Source: Oleiagrimonas sp963747595 (lineage in GTDB: Bacteria; Pseudomonadota; Gammaproteobacteria; Xanthomonadales; Rhodanobacteraceae). From it: a stretch of 64,000 nt of DNA. Positions 9,631 through 20,364 of this stretch are shown here, piece after piece. Numbering within the stretch: position 1 is the first letter of the stretch; every line of letters begins with the position of its first letter. The translations under genes were made by a program, and so were the position numbers. The notes beneath the pieces were generated by a model. It had not been told where the DNA came from and ran no database searches. It saw only the letters and a program-made list of their open reading frames with translations. Where the stretch lies: the NCBI GenBank assembly GCA_963747595.1, contig CAVVFO010000002.1, forward strand, positions 1,922,001-1,986,000, in the 5' to 3' direction.

Positions 9631-10423
9631 ATGGACAACGTTCAGGCGGCGCGTGGTTCAATAAAAGCCCCGGGGCTCCATCCAGCAGAGCCACCACGTC
9701 TGCCGGTGGATACCCGCTTCTCCCCAATCCTGGCTGGCCACACACCCTCTCCACAGCGAGGGCTTGGCTTTTGTTGAGCGTTGGGGACCCCTGAACACGT
9801 GGACGCAGGCGTCATGGTGCGCAAACGGTTCGCAGACGGTGGAGCGTGGCCCCGGCAAACCCGCGGGTTACCTGGGGCTGCTCTGCCCATCCGCCTCCCG
9901 AGAACCCCTGAACACGTGGGCATAGACATCGCCGCTTCCGGCGGCGTGCAGTACAAAGGGCAGCACGGCAAGCAGGCTGGCTGGCGTCGAGGCAGCAGCC
10001 TGCGCCGAGGTCGGCCGTCAGAAGCGCCCCTGTTCCTTCCATTCGCATTGCCAAAAGCAAAAGCGGTTTCGCGGCCGGCGCGTGCGCGTACGTGTCTGCC
10101 CAGGGCTGTCTGGCCGTTCCGTTGAACGGGCTGACGCGACCGCCTCCCGCCCTGCCGCCGACCGGTTTGCACGGCAAACATGCCCGGATTGATCAAAGTG
10201 TGGCGACTTTCACAATCCCTCCCAAGCCCGAACGGGTAAGGTCCAGCCAGCGGTACTGGGGGCGGTTTCGGCGCTACCGCCGTTCCGACGCGATACCTGA
10301 GCAGCTTGGACAAAGCCATCGTGATTCCTCGCGGATCGCGGAGCGGCAGTGCCCATGAAACCGGCCTTCAAAAGGGGCGCACTTCCCCCGGCCACTCACC
10401 CTATGCGAGGCGAAGAAACCACC
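9631..10423. other. 793-bp intergenic region with short direct repeats, no convincing gene
   Basis: Open frames here have no recognisable domain or good ribosome site. ACCCCTGAACACGTGG occurs exactly twice (9787-9802 and 9904-9919). A 21-bp segment at 9799-9819 recurs with two mismatches at 12973-12993, upstream of the second paralogue. I see no sigma-54 site for the gene at 10424. Confidence 0.6.
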
Positions 10424-12799
10424 ATGAACACAGGCCGGCAATCACGAACACCCAATCAGGACAACCGGCTTTCGCGGGTTGCCGGAAAGTTGATCGGTGC
10501 ATCCGCAGGTTGCATGTTGCTGCTGGGCGCGATGCAGGCGCACGCCGGAACAGTCGTGACGGATCACGTGATCAGTCAAACCTCCCAGGCACAAGGCAAT
10601 ATTCCGGTCACCTTCGGTCAGGTCTTCAAGACGGGCGACGTGCCCCACGGCGCCACACTGACCGCCAGTCTCAACGGTCAGTCGGTGCCCCTGCAGGTGG
10701 ACGCCAAGGCCACCAATCCGGACGGCAGCCTGCGCCACGCAGTGCTGACGGCCATGGTGCCGTCGTTGTCAGGCCGCGCAAAGGAATCCCTGACGCTTGC
10801 CACCGGCGCGAGTCAGGGGGCATCCCATGCCCCGATCGCCCTGTCGGAAGTGCTCGACACGCCCTACGCGGCCCACGTGTCGTTCAACATCGGTGGCAAG
10901 AACTATACGGCGGACGCCCATGCGCTGTTGCAAGCCGCCAACGCTGCCCACGCCTGCAAGCCCTGGGGAACGCAGTGCAATACGTGGCTGTCCGGGCCAC
11001 TGGTCAGCGAGTGGGTGGTCAACGGGCCCGTGACCGCAGCGGACGGCACCACCAACCCGAACCTGCGTGTGTATTTCGCGGTACGTGCCTATGCCAGCAC
11101 CACACCAGGCATGGTGGGCTATGTGCGCACCGACATCATCGTGGAGAACACATCGGCCTTTTCGCCGCAGGCTCAGCCGCAGTACACCGCGACCCTGACA
11201 TCGGGGGCCGCAAGCGACTCTACCTCCATGCTCACCCAATACGCCTACACGCGCTGGCACAAGGTGTTGTGGTGGAACAACGTTCAGCCCAAGGTCTATC
11301 TGCAGCAGGACACGCAGTACATCCAGGCCAGCAAGGCGGTGTCGCATTATATGCCGTTACAACCCGACGAGAAGTTCCTGCGGGAGGTGCGTCAGTCGTG
11401 TGCGCCGCTGAACCACTGCGACCAAACACAAACGATGGGCGACACAGGTTCGCAGACAGCAATAGGGCCTTTGCCACGCTGGACCAGCGTCTACATCATC
11501 GATCCCGACATTCGCGCGTACCACTGGATGCTCGCCGACACCGATGCACTGGGCGCGTACAGCATCCACTACCGCGATGCGCAAACCGGATGGCCGGTCA
11601 GCATCCGGAAACACCCTGATGTGACCATCATCAACTGGGCGTCGGCCCGTCGGATATCAACCCAAAACAGCGCGAAGGGCGCTGCGTACGCGGCAGATTT
11701 GTTGTCGAATTGCTCCAACAACGCGCTGCTCAACAACTGCTCAACGACTTCATATGGCACGGGGAATCCCGACGCATGGGACAACGCGCACCAGCCAGCA
11801 GAGTCATACGTGCCTTACATGGTGACCGGCGATTACTACTACATGTCGGAACTCGCGTTCGGGGCCTCACACAATGAGATCTGGCCGCACCAGGCCTATC
11901 GCGGGTACTCGAAAGGCTTGATCGATGGCAGCCACGGTCAGGTGCGCGGCAAAGCCTGGGTGCTGCGCGAGATGGCCGATGCTGCATGGCTGCTTCCCGA
12001 CGGCTATCCCTTGAAAGCGGAATTCACCGCTGACGTCGACAACTCACTCGCTGACTGGAACACGCGATACACCCACAACCCGGATGCCAACCCACTCGGG
12101 CTGATGACCTCTAGCCCCGTCTATAATGTCAACGGGGGTCATTACAACGGTATCGCTCCCTGGCAGCACAACTTCCTCACCTGGTCGGCAGGGCACGCTG
12201 CGGAGCTCGGCTTCCCCGGCGCGGCGAGCTTCCGCAACTGGCTGGCGAAGTTCGAGATCGGCCTGATGACCGACTGGAAAACCGACCCCACTCGAGGTTA
12301 TTGCTGGCTGGAAGCATCGGCTTACGAAATCCAGGTGAAAGATTCCTCAGGAAAGTGGTTGCCGACCTATACGGCGGCCTATGACAAGACCTTCCCGAAA
12401 CTTGCAGGCCTCAAGTGCAATTCGCCGGACATGGTGACAGAGATGGGGAAATTGAAGAAGAAACCATGGCAGGCTGGAGAAATGTCCGGCTATCCATACT
12501 CTGCCACGGGTTATCCGGCCAATTTCCAGACTGGCCTCGCTGCCGCCGCCGACAGTGGCTTGCCGAACGCACAGGTTGCATGGAACTTGTTTGAATCCCG
12601 CAGCGTGAAGCCTTCCGGCAATACGGCTTACAACAACTACCCAAACTTTGCGGTGATGCCGCGTTTCTCGCCAACGACTACCACGCCACCAGCCACCACG
12701 CCCACGACTTCGCGCTCCCGGCCAAAGCCCCCGCCCGTTTCGCTGCCACGACTTCAGCCCATGACACAGCTGCCGGCACGGCAATGGCAAAAAAACTAA
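10424..12799 (+). CDS. Large secreted protein of unknown function, tandem paralogue 1
   Basis: 791 residues from ATG 10424; an earlier in-frame start at 10349 would add 25 residues before the signal peptide, which is implausible. Signal peptide 1-41 (KLIGASAGCMLLLGAMQAHA, cut before GTV). The N-terminal part resembles RIFT-barrel domains of YetA / exo-rhamnogalacturonan-lyase-like proteins (QSVPLQVDAKATNPDGSLRH), and the middle and C-terminal parts look like an alpha/alpha toroid (YVPYMVTGDYYYMSELAF, VLREMADAAWLLPDGYP, WQHNFLTWSAGHAAELGF). The tail is Thr/Pro-rich. By analogy it could be a polysaccharide lyase or glycan-binding enzyme acting on the EPS outside the cell; I cannot identify catalytic residues. 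A strong terminator follows. A second copy lies 570 bp downstream. Confidence 0.75.
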   Translation: MNTGRQSRTPNQDNRLSRVAGKLIGASAGCMLLLGAMQAHAGTVVTDHVISQTSQAQGNIPVTFGQVFKTGDVPHGATLTASLNGQSVPLQVDAKATNPDGSLRHAVLTAMVPSLSGRAKESLTLATGASQGASHAPIALSEVLDTPYAAHVSFNIGGKNYTADAHALLQAANAAHACKPWGTQCNTWLSGPLVSEWVVNGPVTAADGTTNPNLRVYFAVRAYASTTPGMVGYVRTDIIVENTSAFSPQAQPQYTATLTSGAASDSTSMLTQYAYTRWHKVLWWNNVQPKVYLQQDTQYIQASKAVSHYMPLQPDEKFLREVRQSCAPLNHCDQTQTMGDTGSQTAIGPLPRWTSVYIIDPDIRAYHWMLADTDALGAYSIHYRDAQTGWPVSIRKHPDVTIINWASARRISTQNSAKGAAYAADLLSNCSNNALLNNCSTTSYGTGNPDAWDNAHQPAESYVPYMVTGDYYYMSELAFGASHNEIWPHQAYRGYSKGLIDGSHGQVRGKAWVLREMADAAWLLPDGYPLKAEFTADVDNSLADWNTRYTHNPDANPLGLMTSSPVYNVNGGHYNGIAPWQHNFLTWSAGHAAELGFPGAASFRNWLAKFEIGLMTDWKTDPTRGYCWLEASAYEIQVKDSSGKWLPTYTAAYDKTFPKLAGLKCNSPDMVTEMGKLKKKPWQAGEMSGYPYSATGYPANFQTGLAAAADSGLPNAQVAWNLFESRSVKPSGNTAYNNYPNFAVMPRFSPTTTTPPATTPTTSRSRPKPPPVSLPRLQPMTQLPARQWQKN

Positions 12800-12861
12800 G
12801 ATAAACGACTGAACATGAAACCTGATCAAAAACGCGCAAAGATTGGATAACCCGTGCCGAG

Positions 12862-12897
12862 AACAGCCCCGGCCGAGTCCGGGGCTGTTTCTCTTTC
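12862..12897 (+). terminator. Rho-independent terminator after paralogue 1
   Basis: AACAGCCCCGG (12862-12872) pairs perfectly with CCGGGGCTGTT (12879-12889) around a 6-nt loop, followed by a pyrimidine run TCTCTTTC. An 11-bp perfect GC-rich stem plus U-rich tail fits an intrinsic terminator. Confidence 0.85.
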
Positions 12898-12972
12898 ACT
12901 GCAGCTGCAGAACGTGCCACTGACGCGCACGTATCAATATTTTTACCGGTTCCTGGTGACTTTTTAAACAAA

Positions 12973-12993
12973 GTGGACGCAGGCGACATGATG
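12973..12993 (+). repeat. 21-bp repeat shared with 9799-9819
   Basis: GTGGACGCAGGCGACATGAT here matches the segment starting at 9799 with two mismatches over 21 bp. Each copy precedes one of the two paralogous secreted-protein genes, so this may be a trace of the duplication unit. Confidence 0.5.
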
Positions 12994-13366
12994 CCTTGGC
13001 AGCTCGCCAACCGACCAGCGCAATCCGTCCTCGAGTTATAGATATCCAGCGCAGAGGCAATGTGTCAGCCGCAGCAGCATTCCCAGACTAATCATGGCAA
13101 TGAACTGCCCCCCCCGTGATACCGAAGTGACGCTTCGAATTGCCGGCTCAGGCGTTGCGAAACCGCCGCCGACCAGACTTGCCGTCCAGCGAAAGCCGCG
13201 TATGATCGAAAATATCGGCGACGCGGCATCTCGACGGGAGCTGCCAGGCGTCCGGGACACCACCACGCACTGCAGGGACAGGACGATTAAAAGCCGACAA
13301 GTGGACGAGCAGAGACGCGCGGCGGTTGATCGAGAAGGACAGCGCGGCCAAATTCTCGTAAAGACA

Positions 13367-15555
13367 ATGCGTGTCTGCGCAGGTTGCATGTTGCTGCTGG
13401 GCGCGATGCAGGCGCACGCCGGCACAGTCGTGACGGATCACGTGCTCAGTCAGACCTCCCAGGCGCAAAGCAATATTCCGGTCACCTTTGGTCAGGTCTT
13501 CAAGGCGGGCGACGTGCCCCATGGCGCCGCACTGACCGCCAGTCTCAACGGACAGTCGGTCCCCTTGCAGGTGGACGCCAAGGCCACCAATCCGGACGGC
13601 AGCCTGCGCCATGCGGTGCTGACGGCCATGGTGCCGTCGTTGCCAGGAAGCGCAAAGGAATCCCTGATGCTTGCCACCGGCTCGAGTCAGGGTGCATCCG
13701 GCGCCCGTATTGCCCTGTCGCAATTGCTCAAGAAGAACTACGCGGCCAACGTGTCGTTCAACATCGGTGGCAAAACCTATACGGCGGACGCCCATGCGCT
13801 GTTGCAAGCCGCCAACGCTGCCCACGCCTGCAAGCCGTGGGGAACGCAGTGCAATACGTGGCTGTCCGGGCCACTGGTCAGCGAGTGGGTGGTCAACGGG
13901 CTCGCGACCGCAGCGGACGGCACCACCAACCCGAACCTGCGTGTGTATTTCGCGGTCCGTGCCTATGCCGGCACCACACCAGGCATGGTGGGCTACGTGC
14001 GCACCGACATCATCGTGGAGAACACATCGGCCTTTTCGCCGCAGGCTCAGCCGCAGTACACCGCGACCCTGACATCGGGGGCCGCAAGCGACTCCACCTC
14101 CACGCTCACCCAGTACACCGCCACGCGCTGGCACAAAGTGTTGTGGTGGAACAACGTCCAGCCCAAGGTCTATCTGCAGCAGGATACGCAGTACATCCAG
14201 GCCAGCAAGGCGGTATCGCGCTACATGAACCTGAAGCCCCGATGGAAAATTCCTGGCCGGACTAAGACAGTCCTGTGCACCATTGCGACGCTGTGACCAG
14301 ACGAAAAATATGGGCGACACAGGCGCGCAGGCGGCGATAGGGCCGTTGCCGCGCTGGACCAGCGTCTACATCGTCGATCCCGACATTCGCGCATACCACT
14401 GGATGCTGGCCGATACCGACGCGCTGGGCGCATACAGCATCCACTACCGCGACGCGCAGACAGGCTGGCCAGTCAGCATCCAGAAGCACCCCCATGTGAC
14501 CACTGCAAACTGGGCCGGCGCAAGTCGGATCGCGAAGCACCACAACGAAAAGGGACGGGCATACAAGGCCGACCATTTGCCAGGCTGTATCGACGACGCG
14601 GTGCTCAAAAACTGCTCGAAACGCTGGTACGGCACCGGAAATCCCGATACGTGGGACAACGCGCACCAGCCAGCAGAATCGTATGTCCCTTACATGGTCA
14701 CGGGCGATTACTACTACATGTCGGAACTCGCGTTCGGGGCGTCACACAATGAAATCTGGTCGAACGAGAGCTATCGGGGGTTTTCCAAGGGTCTGATCGA
14801 CAGAGCTCACGGTCAGGTACGTGGCAAAGCCTGGGTGCTGCGCGAGATGGCCGATGCGGCCTGGCTGCTCCCCGACGACTATCCCTTGAAGACCGAATTC
14901 ACCGCTGACGTCGACAACTCGATCGCCGACTGGAACGCAAAATACACCAACAACTCAAATGCCAACCCGCTCGGGCTGATGGGCGACGGCCCCATATACA
15001 ACGTGCATGGCGGCCACCACAATGGTGTGGCCCCCTGGCAGCACAACTTCCTCACCTGGTCGGCGGGGCATGCCGCGGAACTTGGCTTCCCCGGAGCGGC
15101 ACAGTTTCGCGACTGGCTGGCGAAGTTCGAGATTGGCCTGATGACGGACTGGCAGAGCAATCCCACTCGGGGCTATTGCTGGCTGCAGGCGTCGGCCTAC
15201 AACATCCAGGTGAAAGATGCTTCAGGCAAGTGGTTGCCATCGTACACTGCAGTCTATGACGCGAACTTTCCGACGCTTGCAGGCCTCAAATGCAATTCGT
15301 CCAGGATGGTGACAGCGATGGGAAAATTGAAAAGGGAACCATGGCAGGCTGGCAAGATGTCCGGTTACCCACGCTCCGCCACAGGCTTTCCGGCCAATTT
15401 CCAGATCGGCATCGCCACCGCTGCTGACAGCGGCTTGCCGAACGCACGGACCGCATGGCGCATGTTTGATTCCCGCAGTGTGAAACCCGAAACCACCGCA
15501 CGCCTACAACAACTATCCGAACTTTGCAGTGTTACCGCGCTCTGCGCCACGCTGA
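13367..15555 (+). pseudogene. Large secreted protein, tandem paralogue 2, two frame breaks
   Basis: Second copy of the protein at 10424-12799. It starts at ATG 13367 with a shortened signal peptide (MRVCAGCMLLLGAMQAHA); homology begins inside that signal. The reading frame shifts near 14245 (the first part ends falsely at 14296; homology resumes with RRCDQTKNMGDTGAQ) and again near 15495, after which AYNNYPNFAVLPRSAPR and a stop at 15553-15555 match the paralogue. Restored length is about 730 aa. It lacks the Thr/Pro tail. The N-terminal half is almost identical to copy 1 while the second half is clearly more diverged. Either a recently inactivated copy or two indel errors. Confidence 0.7.
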
Positions 15556-15832
15556 CATACCGACCGCGTGACGGCAGCCAGCTTTTTTTCCACGAAGTGC
15601 CCGTTATCGGGACCGTTCGAGGTTTGCCACCTCACCTCGAGCGATCTCCATCACATGATCGCTGGACCTTGCGCAGGAAAGATCGAACGGCCAGATTGAC
15701 CCATGCCCCACGCAGGTCCGGCTACAACGCGTCCCCCGGCGGCATAAATGACAGTATCGTAACCTGCACTCACTAAAGTGGACCCCGAAATCCGGACACC
15801 GGTTTAAGCTGTGATCCGAGGAGGATTGCAGG

Positions 15833-16120
15833 ATGGGTGAGGTCAGAAAACGCAGGGCCCACAGCGCCGAGTTCAAGGCGAAGGTGGGCATGGAGGCGGT
15901 GCACGGGGTGAAGACGCTCAACGAGATCGGACAACAGTACGGGGTGCATCCGGTGGTAGTCGGTCAGTGGCGGAAGGAGATCGTGCAGCATGCCGCGAGC
16001 CTGTCCGAGCGCAAGCGAGGGCCGAAGCCGGACCCGTGCGCCGACGAGGATCGCCTGTATGGAGGGATCGGGCGGCTGAAGATGGAACTGGACTGGCTTA
16101 AAAAAAAGTCCGGACTATGA
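15833..16120 (+). CDS. IS3-family transposase OrfA
   Basis: 95-residue helix-turn-helix protein that binds IS ends. RRAHSAEFKAKVGMEAV and LNEIGQQYGVHPVVVGQW form the DNA-binding helices, and a leucine-zipper-like LKMELDWLKKKSGL ends the protein. GAGGAGG sits just upstream. The stop overlaps the orfB start (ATGA at 16117-16120). The AAAAAAA run before the stop is the usual place of programmed -1 frameshifting into OrfB. Confidence 0.9.
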   Translation: MGEVRKRRAHSAEFKAKVGMEAVHGVKTLNEIGQQYGVHPVVVGQWRKEIVQHAASLSERKRGPKPDPCADEDRLYGGIGRLKMELDWLKKKSGL

Positions 16121-17062
16121 GCGCGCCCACGCGGATGAGCTGGATCGACGCCCGCGGCGAGCTCGCGGTGACGCGGCAATGCGAGTTGGCACAGATCGCG
16201 CGATCGAGCTTCTACGGGCACGGCCCCTTCGGGCGGACCGTCTGCAGATTACTTGCTGCTGATGCGCCTGATTGATGAGGAATACACGCGCCGGCCGTTT
16301 TACGGCAGCCGCCGCATGGTGGTCTTTCTCGGCCGTCAGGGTCACATCGTCAATCGCAAGCACGTGCAGCGGCTCATGCGGCTCATGGGGCTGGCCGGAA
16401 TGGCGCCAGGCCCGGCGACCAGTAGGCCACACCCCGAGCACCGGGTGTATCCGTACCTGCTGCGCGGCATGGTGGTCGTCCGCCCCGCTCAGGTCGGGAG
16501 CACGGACATCACCTACATTCAGCTGGCGCATGGCTTCGTGTACCTGGTCGCTGTCATCGACTGGTATTCCCGGCGCGTCCTTGCATGGCGCATCAGCAAC
16601 AGCATGGACACGGCGTTCTGCATCGACTGTCTGCAGGCGGCGCTCGATCAGCATGGCGAACCCGAGATATTCAACACCGATCAAGGTTCGCAGTTCACGA
16701 GCGACGCCTTCACCGGCGTCCTCAAAGGAGGCAACGTCAGCATCAGCATGGACGGGCGTGGCCGCGCTCTGGACAACATTTTCGTCGAGCGGCTGTGGCG
16801 CAACGTCAAGTACGAGGATATCTACCTGAAAGGCTATGCCACGATCGCCGAGCTCACCCTGAGCTTGACGGAATATTTCGCCTTCTACAACGGTGAACGG
16901 TCGCATCAGGCGTTGGGATACCAGACGCCGGACCAGGTGTACGTGGCCAAGGTTGGCGGCGGTGCACGTATTCCGGATCACTTCAGCAAGCGTGGACCGT
17001 CCGCGCTCGTGACCACGGGGCGGCGCCATTCCGCTGCAACTGAAGAGGTGGACGCAGCTTAA
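16117..17062 (+). pseudogene. IS3-family transposase OrfB (DDE integrase), frame-broken
   Basis: OrfB begins at ATG 16117 in the -1 frame relative to OrfA (MSAPTRMSWIDARGELAVTR, then CELAQIARSSFYGHGPF), but the rest of the integrase (LLLMRLIDEEYTRRPFYGSR onward) is in another frame from about 16230. The catalytic acidic residues are visible in STDITYIQLAHGFVYLV, FNTDQGSQFTS and the later DNIFVERLW region. This break is not the programmed OrfA-OrfB shift, so the element is probably inactive unless it is a sequencing error. Confidence 0.82.
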
Positions 17063-17278
17063 ACTCAGGCGAAATCTGTCTTGACGAATGGGTCCACATT
17101 AATTACACCGAGCAGGGCGCAGTAGGTCGAAATTGTCCCCGCTCGGGGATCACTATTGAGATCAGTTCATTGCCACAAGTATGATTAGCCGTTTGGCGCG
17201 ATGGCTGTTTGGAGAGGACAGCCAACCGCTGCAAACGCCACCAAGGCTCGCCCACGTGTCCAGCCAGACTGATTTCGA

Positions 17279-18721
17279 ATGACTCTACGCAATAACGTCC
17301 TTCACTCGCTGAAGTGGCTGGCAGGCGCGCGCTTTGCCGGTCAGCTCATCACCTGGGCGATAACGCTGGTCGTGATTCGCATCCTCAAGCCGTCCGACTA
17401 TGGATTGATGACGATCGCCGAGGTGCTGATAGGTTTCGCAGCCCTGTTTCAGGAACTGGGGCTGTACTCGGCCATGGTCCAGAAGCGTGACCTGACCGAT
17501 CGCCAAGTCGAACAGTCGTTTGGTTTTCTCATTATCGTCAACATGGGGATCTATGCCCTCATATTTACCATCGCGCCATTACTCGCGAGCTTCTTCGGCG
17601 ACTCCCGACTTATCGATATTGTTCGAGTTTTAGGCGTGCAGTTTCCTTTGGCATCGATTGGCGTGGTGCAAGATGCCATGCTCAGTCGACGCATGCGTTT
17701 CAAACGGAAGTCGCTGGCCAACCTCGTGATAATGCTCGCCAATGGCGTCACTACCCTGAGCTTCGCGCTGGCCGGTGCGGGTGTATGGGCTTTGGTGTTC
17801 GGCAGCCTCGCCGGAGCCATCGTACGCCCCATCGCTCTGAGCATAGCCGCTCGCCACTGGTGCCGACCAAGGTTCTCGCGCAAGGGCATGGGCGAAATGC
17901 TGCATTTCGGCGGCTTCATCACAGCTAGTGGCTTGCTCTGGTACATCTACTCCCGATCGGATGTCTTTATCATCGGAAAGATTTTAGGTAAAGATATTCT
18001 CGGCTTTTATTCCATTGGTATGCAACTGGCTTCGCTACCCATACAAAAGGTCGGCGAGACCCTCAATCAAGTTGGGCTCGCCGCTTATTCTTCAATTCAG
18101 CACGACATGGCCGCTGTCCGGTCTCATTATTTGAAAGTTATCAGGACACTCAGTTTCATTGCATTTCCTGTTTTCTGGGGCATTTCCAGTGTCTCCCCGG
18201 AACTCGTTACGGTGGCGCTAGGCCAGCGGTGGGCACCCGCTATTATACCCTTGCAGCTGCTCAGCCTAATAATGCCATTTCGTATGGTTTCCCATAGTGG
18301 TTCACCTTTGTCGGCTATCGGGAAGCCGCATATCGGCACGATCAACCATCTTATTGCCTTGGTAATCATGCCACCGGCCTTCCTGATTGGTGCCTATTAT
18401 GGAGGATTGATTGGCGTTTCATTGGCATGGGTTTGTGTGTATCCGATCATGGTGTTTTTCCGACTTCGATTCTCGCTTCCTCCACTTGGTCTAAATAAAC
18501 GTCAGTATTTTGGTTCCATGACAGGTCCAGCAATAAGTGGAGCCGCCATGTACATTATGGTTATGATTACGCGCGAGTCAATCGCGAGACCCTTTCTTGG
18601 CCCTAGATTTGGGCTGATATTTCTAGTGGCCGTAGGTATTTTAGCGTATACCGCATTCATGTGGTTTCTGTGGCGCAATAACTGTCGCGAAATCATTGCA
18701 TTTGTAAAAAGGAAACATTGA
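17279..18721 (+). CDS. Lipopolysaccharide/EPS flippase, Wzx/PST family
   Basis: 480-residue polytopic membrane protein with about 12-14 hydrophobic segments; it would flip undecaprenyl-linked oligosaccharide to the periplasmic side. GARFAGQLITWAITLVVIRI and LKPSDYGLMTIAEVLIGF at the N terminus are typical of WzxC-like lipopolysaccharide biosynthesis proteins (polysaccharide synthase family). The gene is intact and visibly richer in AT from about 17.9 kb than its neighbours, as is common for EPS-unit genes moved by horizontal transfer. It opens the plus-strand EPS cassette that ends at 27.5 kb. Confidence 0.9.
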   Translation: MTLRNNVLHSLKWLAGARFAGQLITWAITLVVIRILKPSDYGLMTIAEVLIGFAALFQELGLYSAMVQKRDLTDRQVEQSFGFLIIVNMGIYALIFTIAPLLASFFGDSRLIDIVRVLGVQFPLASIGVVQDAMLSRRMRFKRKSLANLVIMLANGVTTLSFALAGAGVWALVFGSLAGAIVRPIALSIAARHWCRPRFSRKGMGEMLHFGGFITASGLLWYIYSRSDVFIIGKILGKDILGFYSIGMQLASLPIQKVGETLNQVGLAAYSSIQHDMAAVRSHYLKVIRTLSFIAFPVFWGISSVSPELVTVALGQRWAPAIIPLQLLSLIMPFRMVSHSGSPLSAIGKPHIGTINHLIALVIMPPAFLIGAYYGGLIGVSLAWVCVYPIMVFFRLRFSLPPLGLNKRQYFGSMTGPAISGAAMYIMVMITRESIARPFLGPRFGLIFLVAVGILAYTAFMWFLWRNNCREIIAFVKRKH

Positions 18722-18797
18722 TGTTTCGTAACGAAATTGTGCGAAAGTGACATTAAGCAGAAACACTGTCACTCGCCTTAGTAGGAACCGCGCCTGT

Positions 18798-20305
18798 ATG
18801 GCCGAGCATCCGTATTTCCTTGCACGAAAACGTGGTGAAAGGCTCGAAACGCGAGGCCAGCCTCGTGCGGAGTTCGGCCATAAGATACCCTCCAATCACT
18901 CTGTCGCCGACGGCATTTTTGCACGCTGGCACTGGGACGGAACACGGCTCGTGGTCGGCAATGATCGCTATGGCTTCTGCCCGCTGTTCTGGGCCAACCT
19001 TCCTGATAATGGGGTGTGCGTCTCCCCGTCGCTCGTCAGCCTTGTCGAACAAGGGGCGCCGACGGACCTGGACATCGAGGCTCTCGCCGTATTCTTCAGG
19101 CTCGGGTTCTTTGTCGGCAACGACACGCCGTTTGCCGCCATCAAGACGGTTCCTCCGAATGCCGTATTGGAATGGGAGAATGGAAAACTCGAATGCCACG
19201 GCCGCTATCCTCAGGCGCCCAACACAACGAAGCTCTCGCGCGATGAAGCCATTGATCGATACATCGATCTTTTTTCGCATGCCATGGCGAAGCGGACGCC
19301 GGGATCGGATGCCTTCGCCATCCCCATAAGCGGCGGCCGAGACTCGAGGCACATACTGCTGGAATTGCACCGGACCGGATCGAACCCGCCGCCTGCGTGT
19401 CTGCCATGGACAATCCGCCGGACACCAATGAAGATCCCAAGGTCGCGGCCACTCTGTGCCGGGCACTCCAATTCAAGCACGTTATCGTCGATCAGCAATT
19501 GTCAGCATTTTCAGCGGAAGTACGCAAAAATCTGGACACCCACTTCTGCACAATGACGCATGGCTGGTACCTTGCGTTGGCGGACTCTCTGAACGGCCGA
19601 TTCGATTCTGTCTACGACGGCATAGCGGGCGATGTCCTCACTCAGAGCAAGTTCCTGAACCCACGACTCGATACAGCCTTTCATTCCCGTAATGTCAATG
19701 CGATTTGTCAGGCACTTTTCTCGAGACAAACCGCAGGTGATGCCGCAGCAAGGGCTCTGTTGAAGGGCGAATTGAAAGCAGCCCTTGAACCAGGGGTCGC
19801 GACGAAACGGCTTTCCAGGGAGGTGGAAAAGCACCTGGACGCTCCCAATCCTGTCGCTTCATTCATTTTTTGGAACCGCACCAGGCGGGATATCGCGCTT
19901 GCTCCCTACAGCCTGCTCGAAGACATACCACACGTATACGCGCCTTTTCTGGATCATGATCTGGTCGACTTTCTCACCACCCTGCCGTCCAGCATGCTCA
20001 TGGACCATACATTTCACGATGACACGATCGCCCGGGCATACCCCGACTTTGCGCATATCCCGTACGTGAACCCGACGGCACCCCCTGCCGACGATACCAG
20101 GGAGCGAGCGCGTTTCATGGCCGAAGCCACACGCTCCTTTTTGCTGAAGCGACCCTCACGCCTCATGAAAAACCTCCGCCCCAGGGCCAGGATGCTGGCC
20201 GGCGCTTTTTCACGGGGCCATCTCAATCCATGGGTTTCGCCACTGATCATCTACCTGGATCAGATAGAGTCCATAATGGAAGAGAATCGAGAAACCAGAA
20301 CGTGA
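18798..20305 (+). pseudogene. Asparagine-synthase-like protein, one frame break
   Basis: Asparagine synthetase B-like protein, about 502 aa when joined. No Cys2 follows the start (MAEHPYFL), so the glutaminase site is absent, yet an N-terminal amidohydrolase-like fold is suggested by VGNDRYGFCPLFW and AIKTVPPNAVLEWENGK. The synthetase domain has the PP-loop ISGGRDSRHILLEL (near residue 178). Near 19393 the frame changes: NPPPACV joins SAMDNPPDTNEDPKVAATL. The C-terminal half contains YDGIAGDVLTQSK and PFLDHDLVDFL, as in AsnB. Such proteins adenylate a carboxylate and form an amide; the substrate here is unknown. Confidence 0.75.
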
Positions 20306-20364
20306 GGCATCTGCCTCCAAAGATCCATATTCGTATCGTGGTTCCCACTGGGGAAAAATAACGT

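Larger units (their letters stand above)
15779..17096 (+). mobile_element. IS3-family insertion sequence
   Basis: About 1318 bp. The ends share TGGACCC (15779-15785 and, inverted, 17090-17096) and an inner TTTAAGC. It carries the two-frame orfA/orfB layout of IS3 elements with an A-rich slippery stretch at 16100-16107. No direct target duplication is visible (flanking triplets AAG and CAT), suggesting an old insertion or later rearrangement. Confidence 0.85.

Noticed and set aside
9781..10125. Small plus-strand open frame in the intergenic region
   Set aside because: No domain, no ribosome site, and it covers the short repeats.
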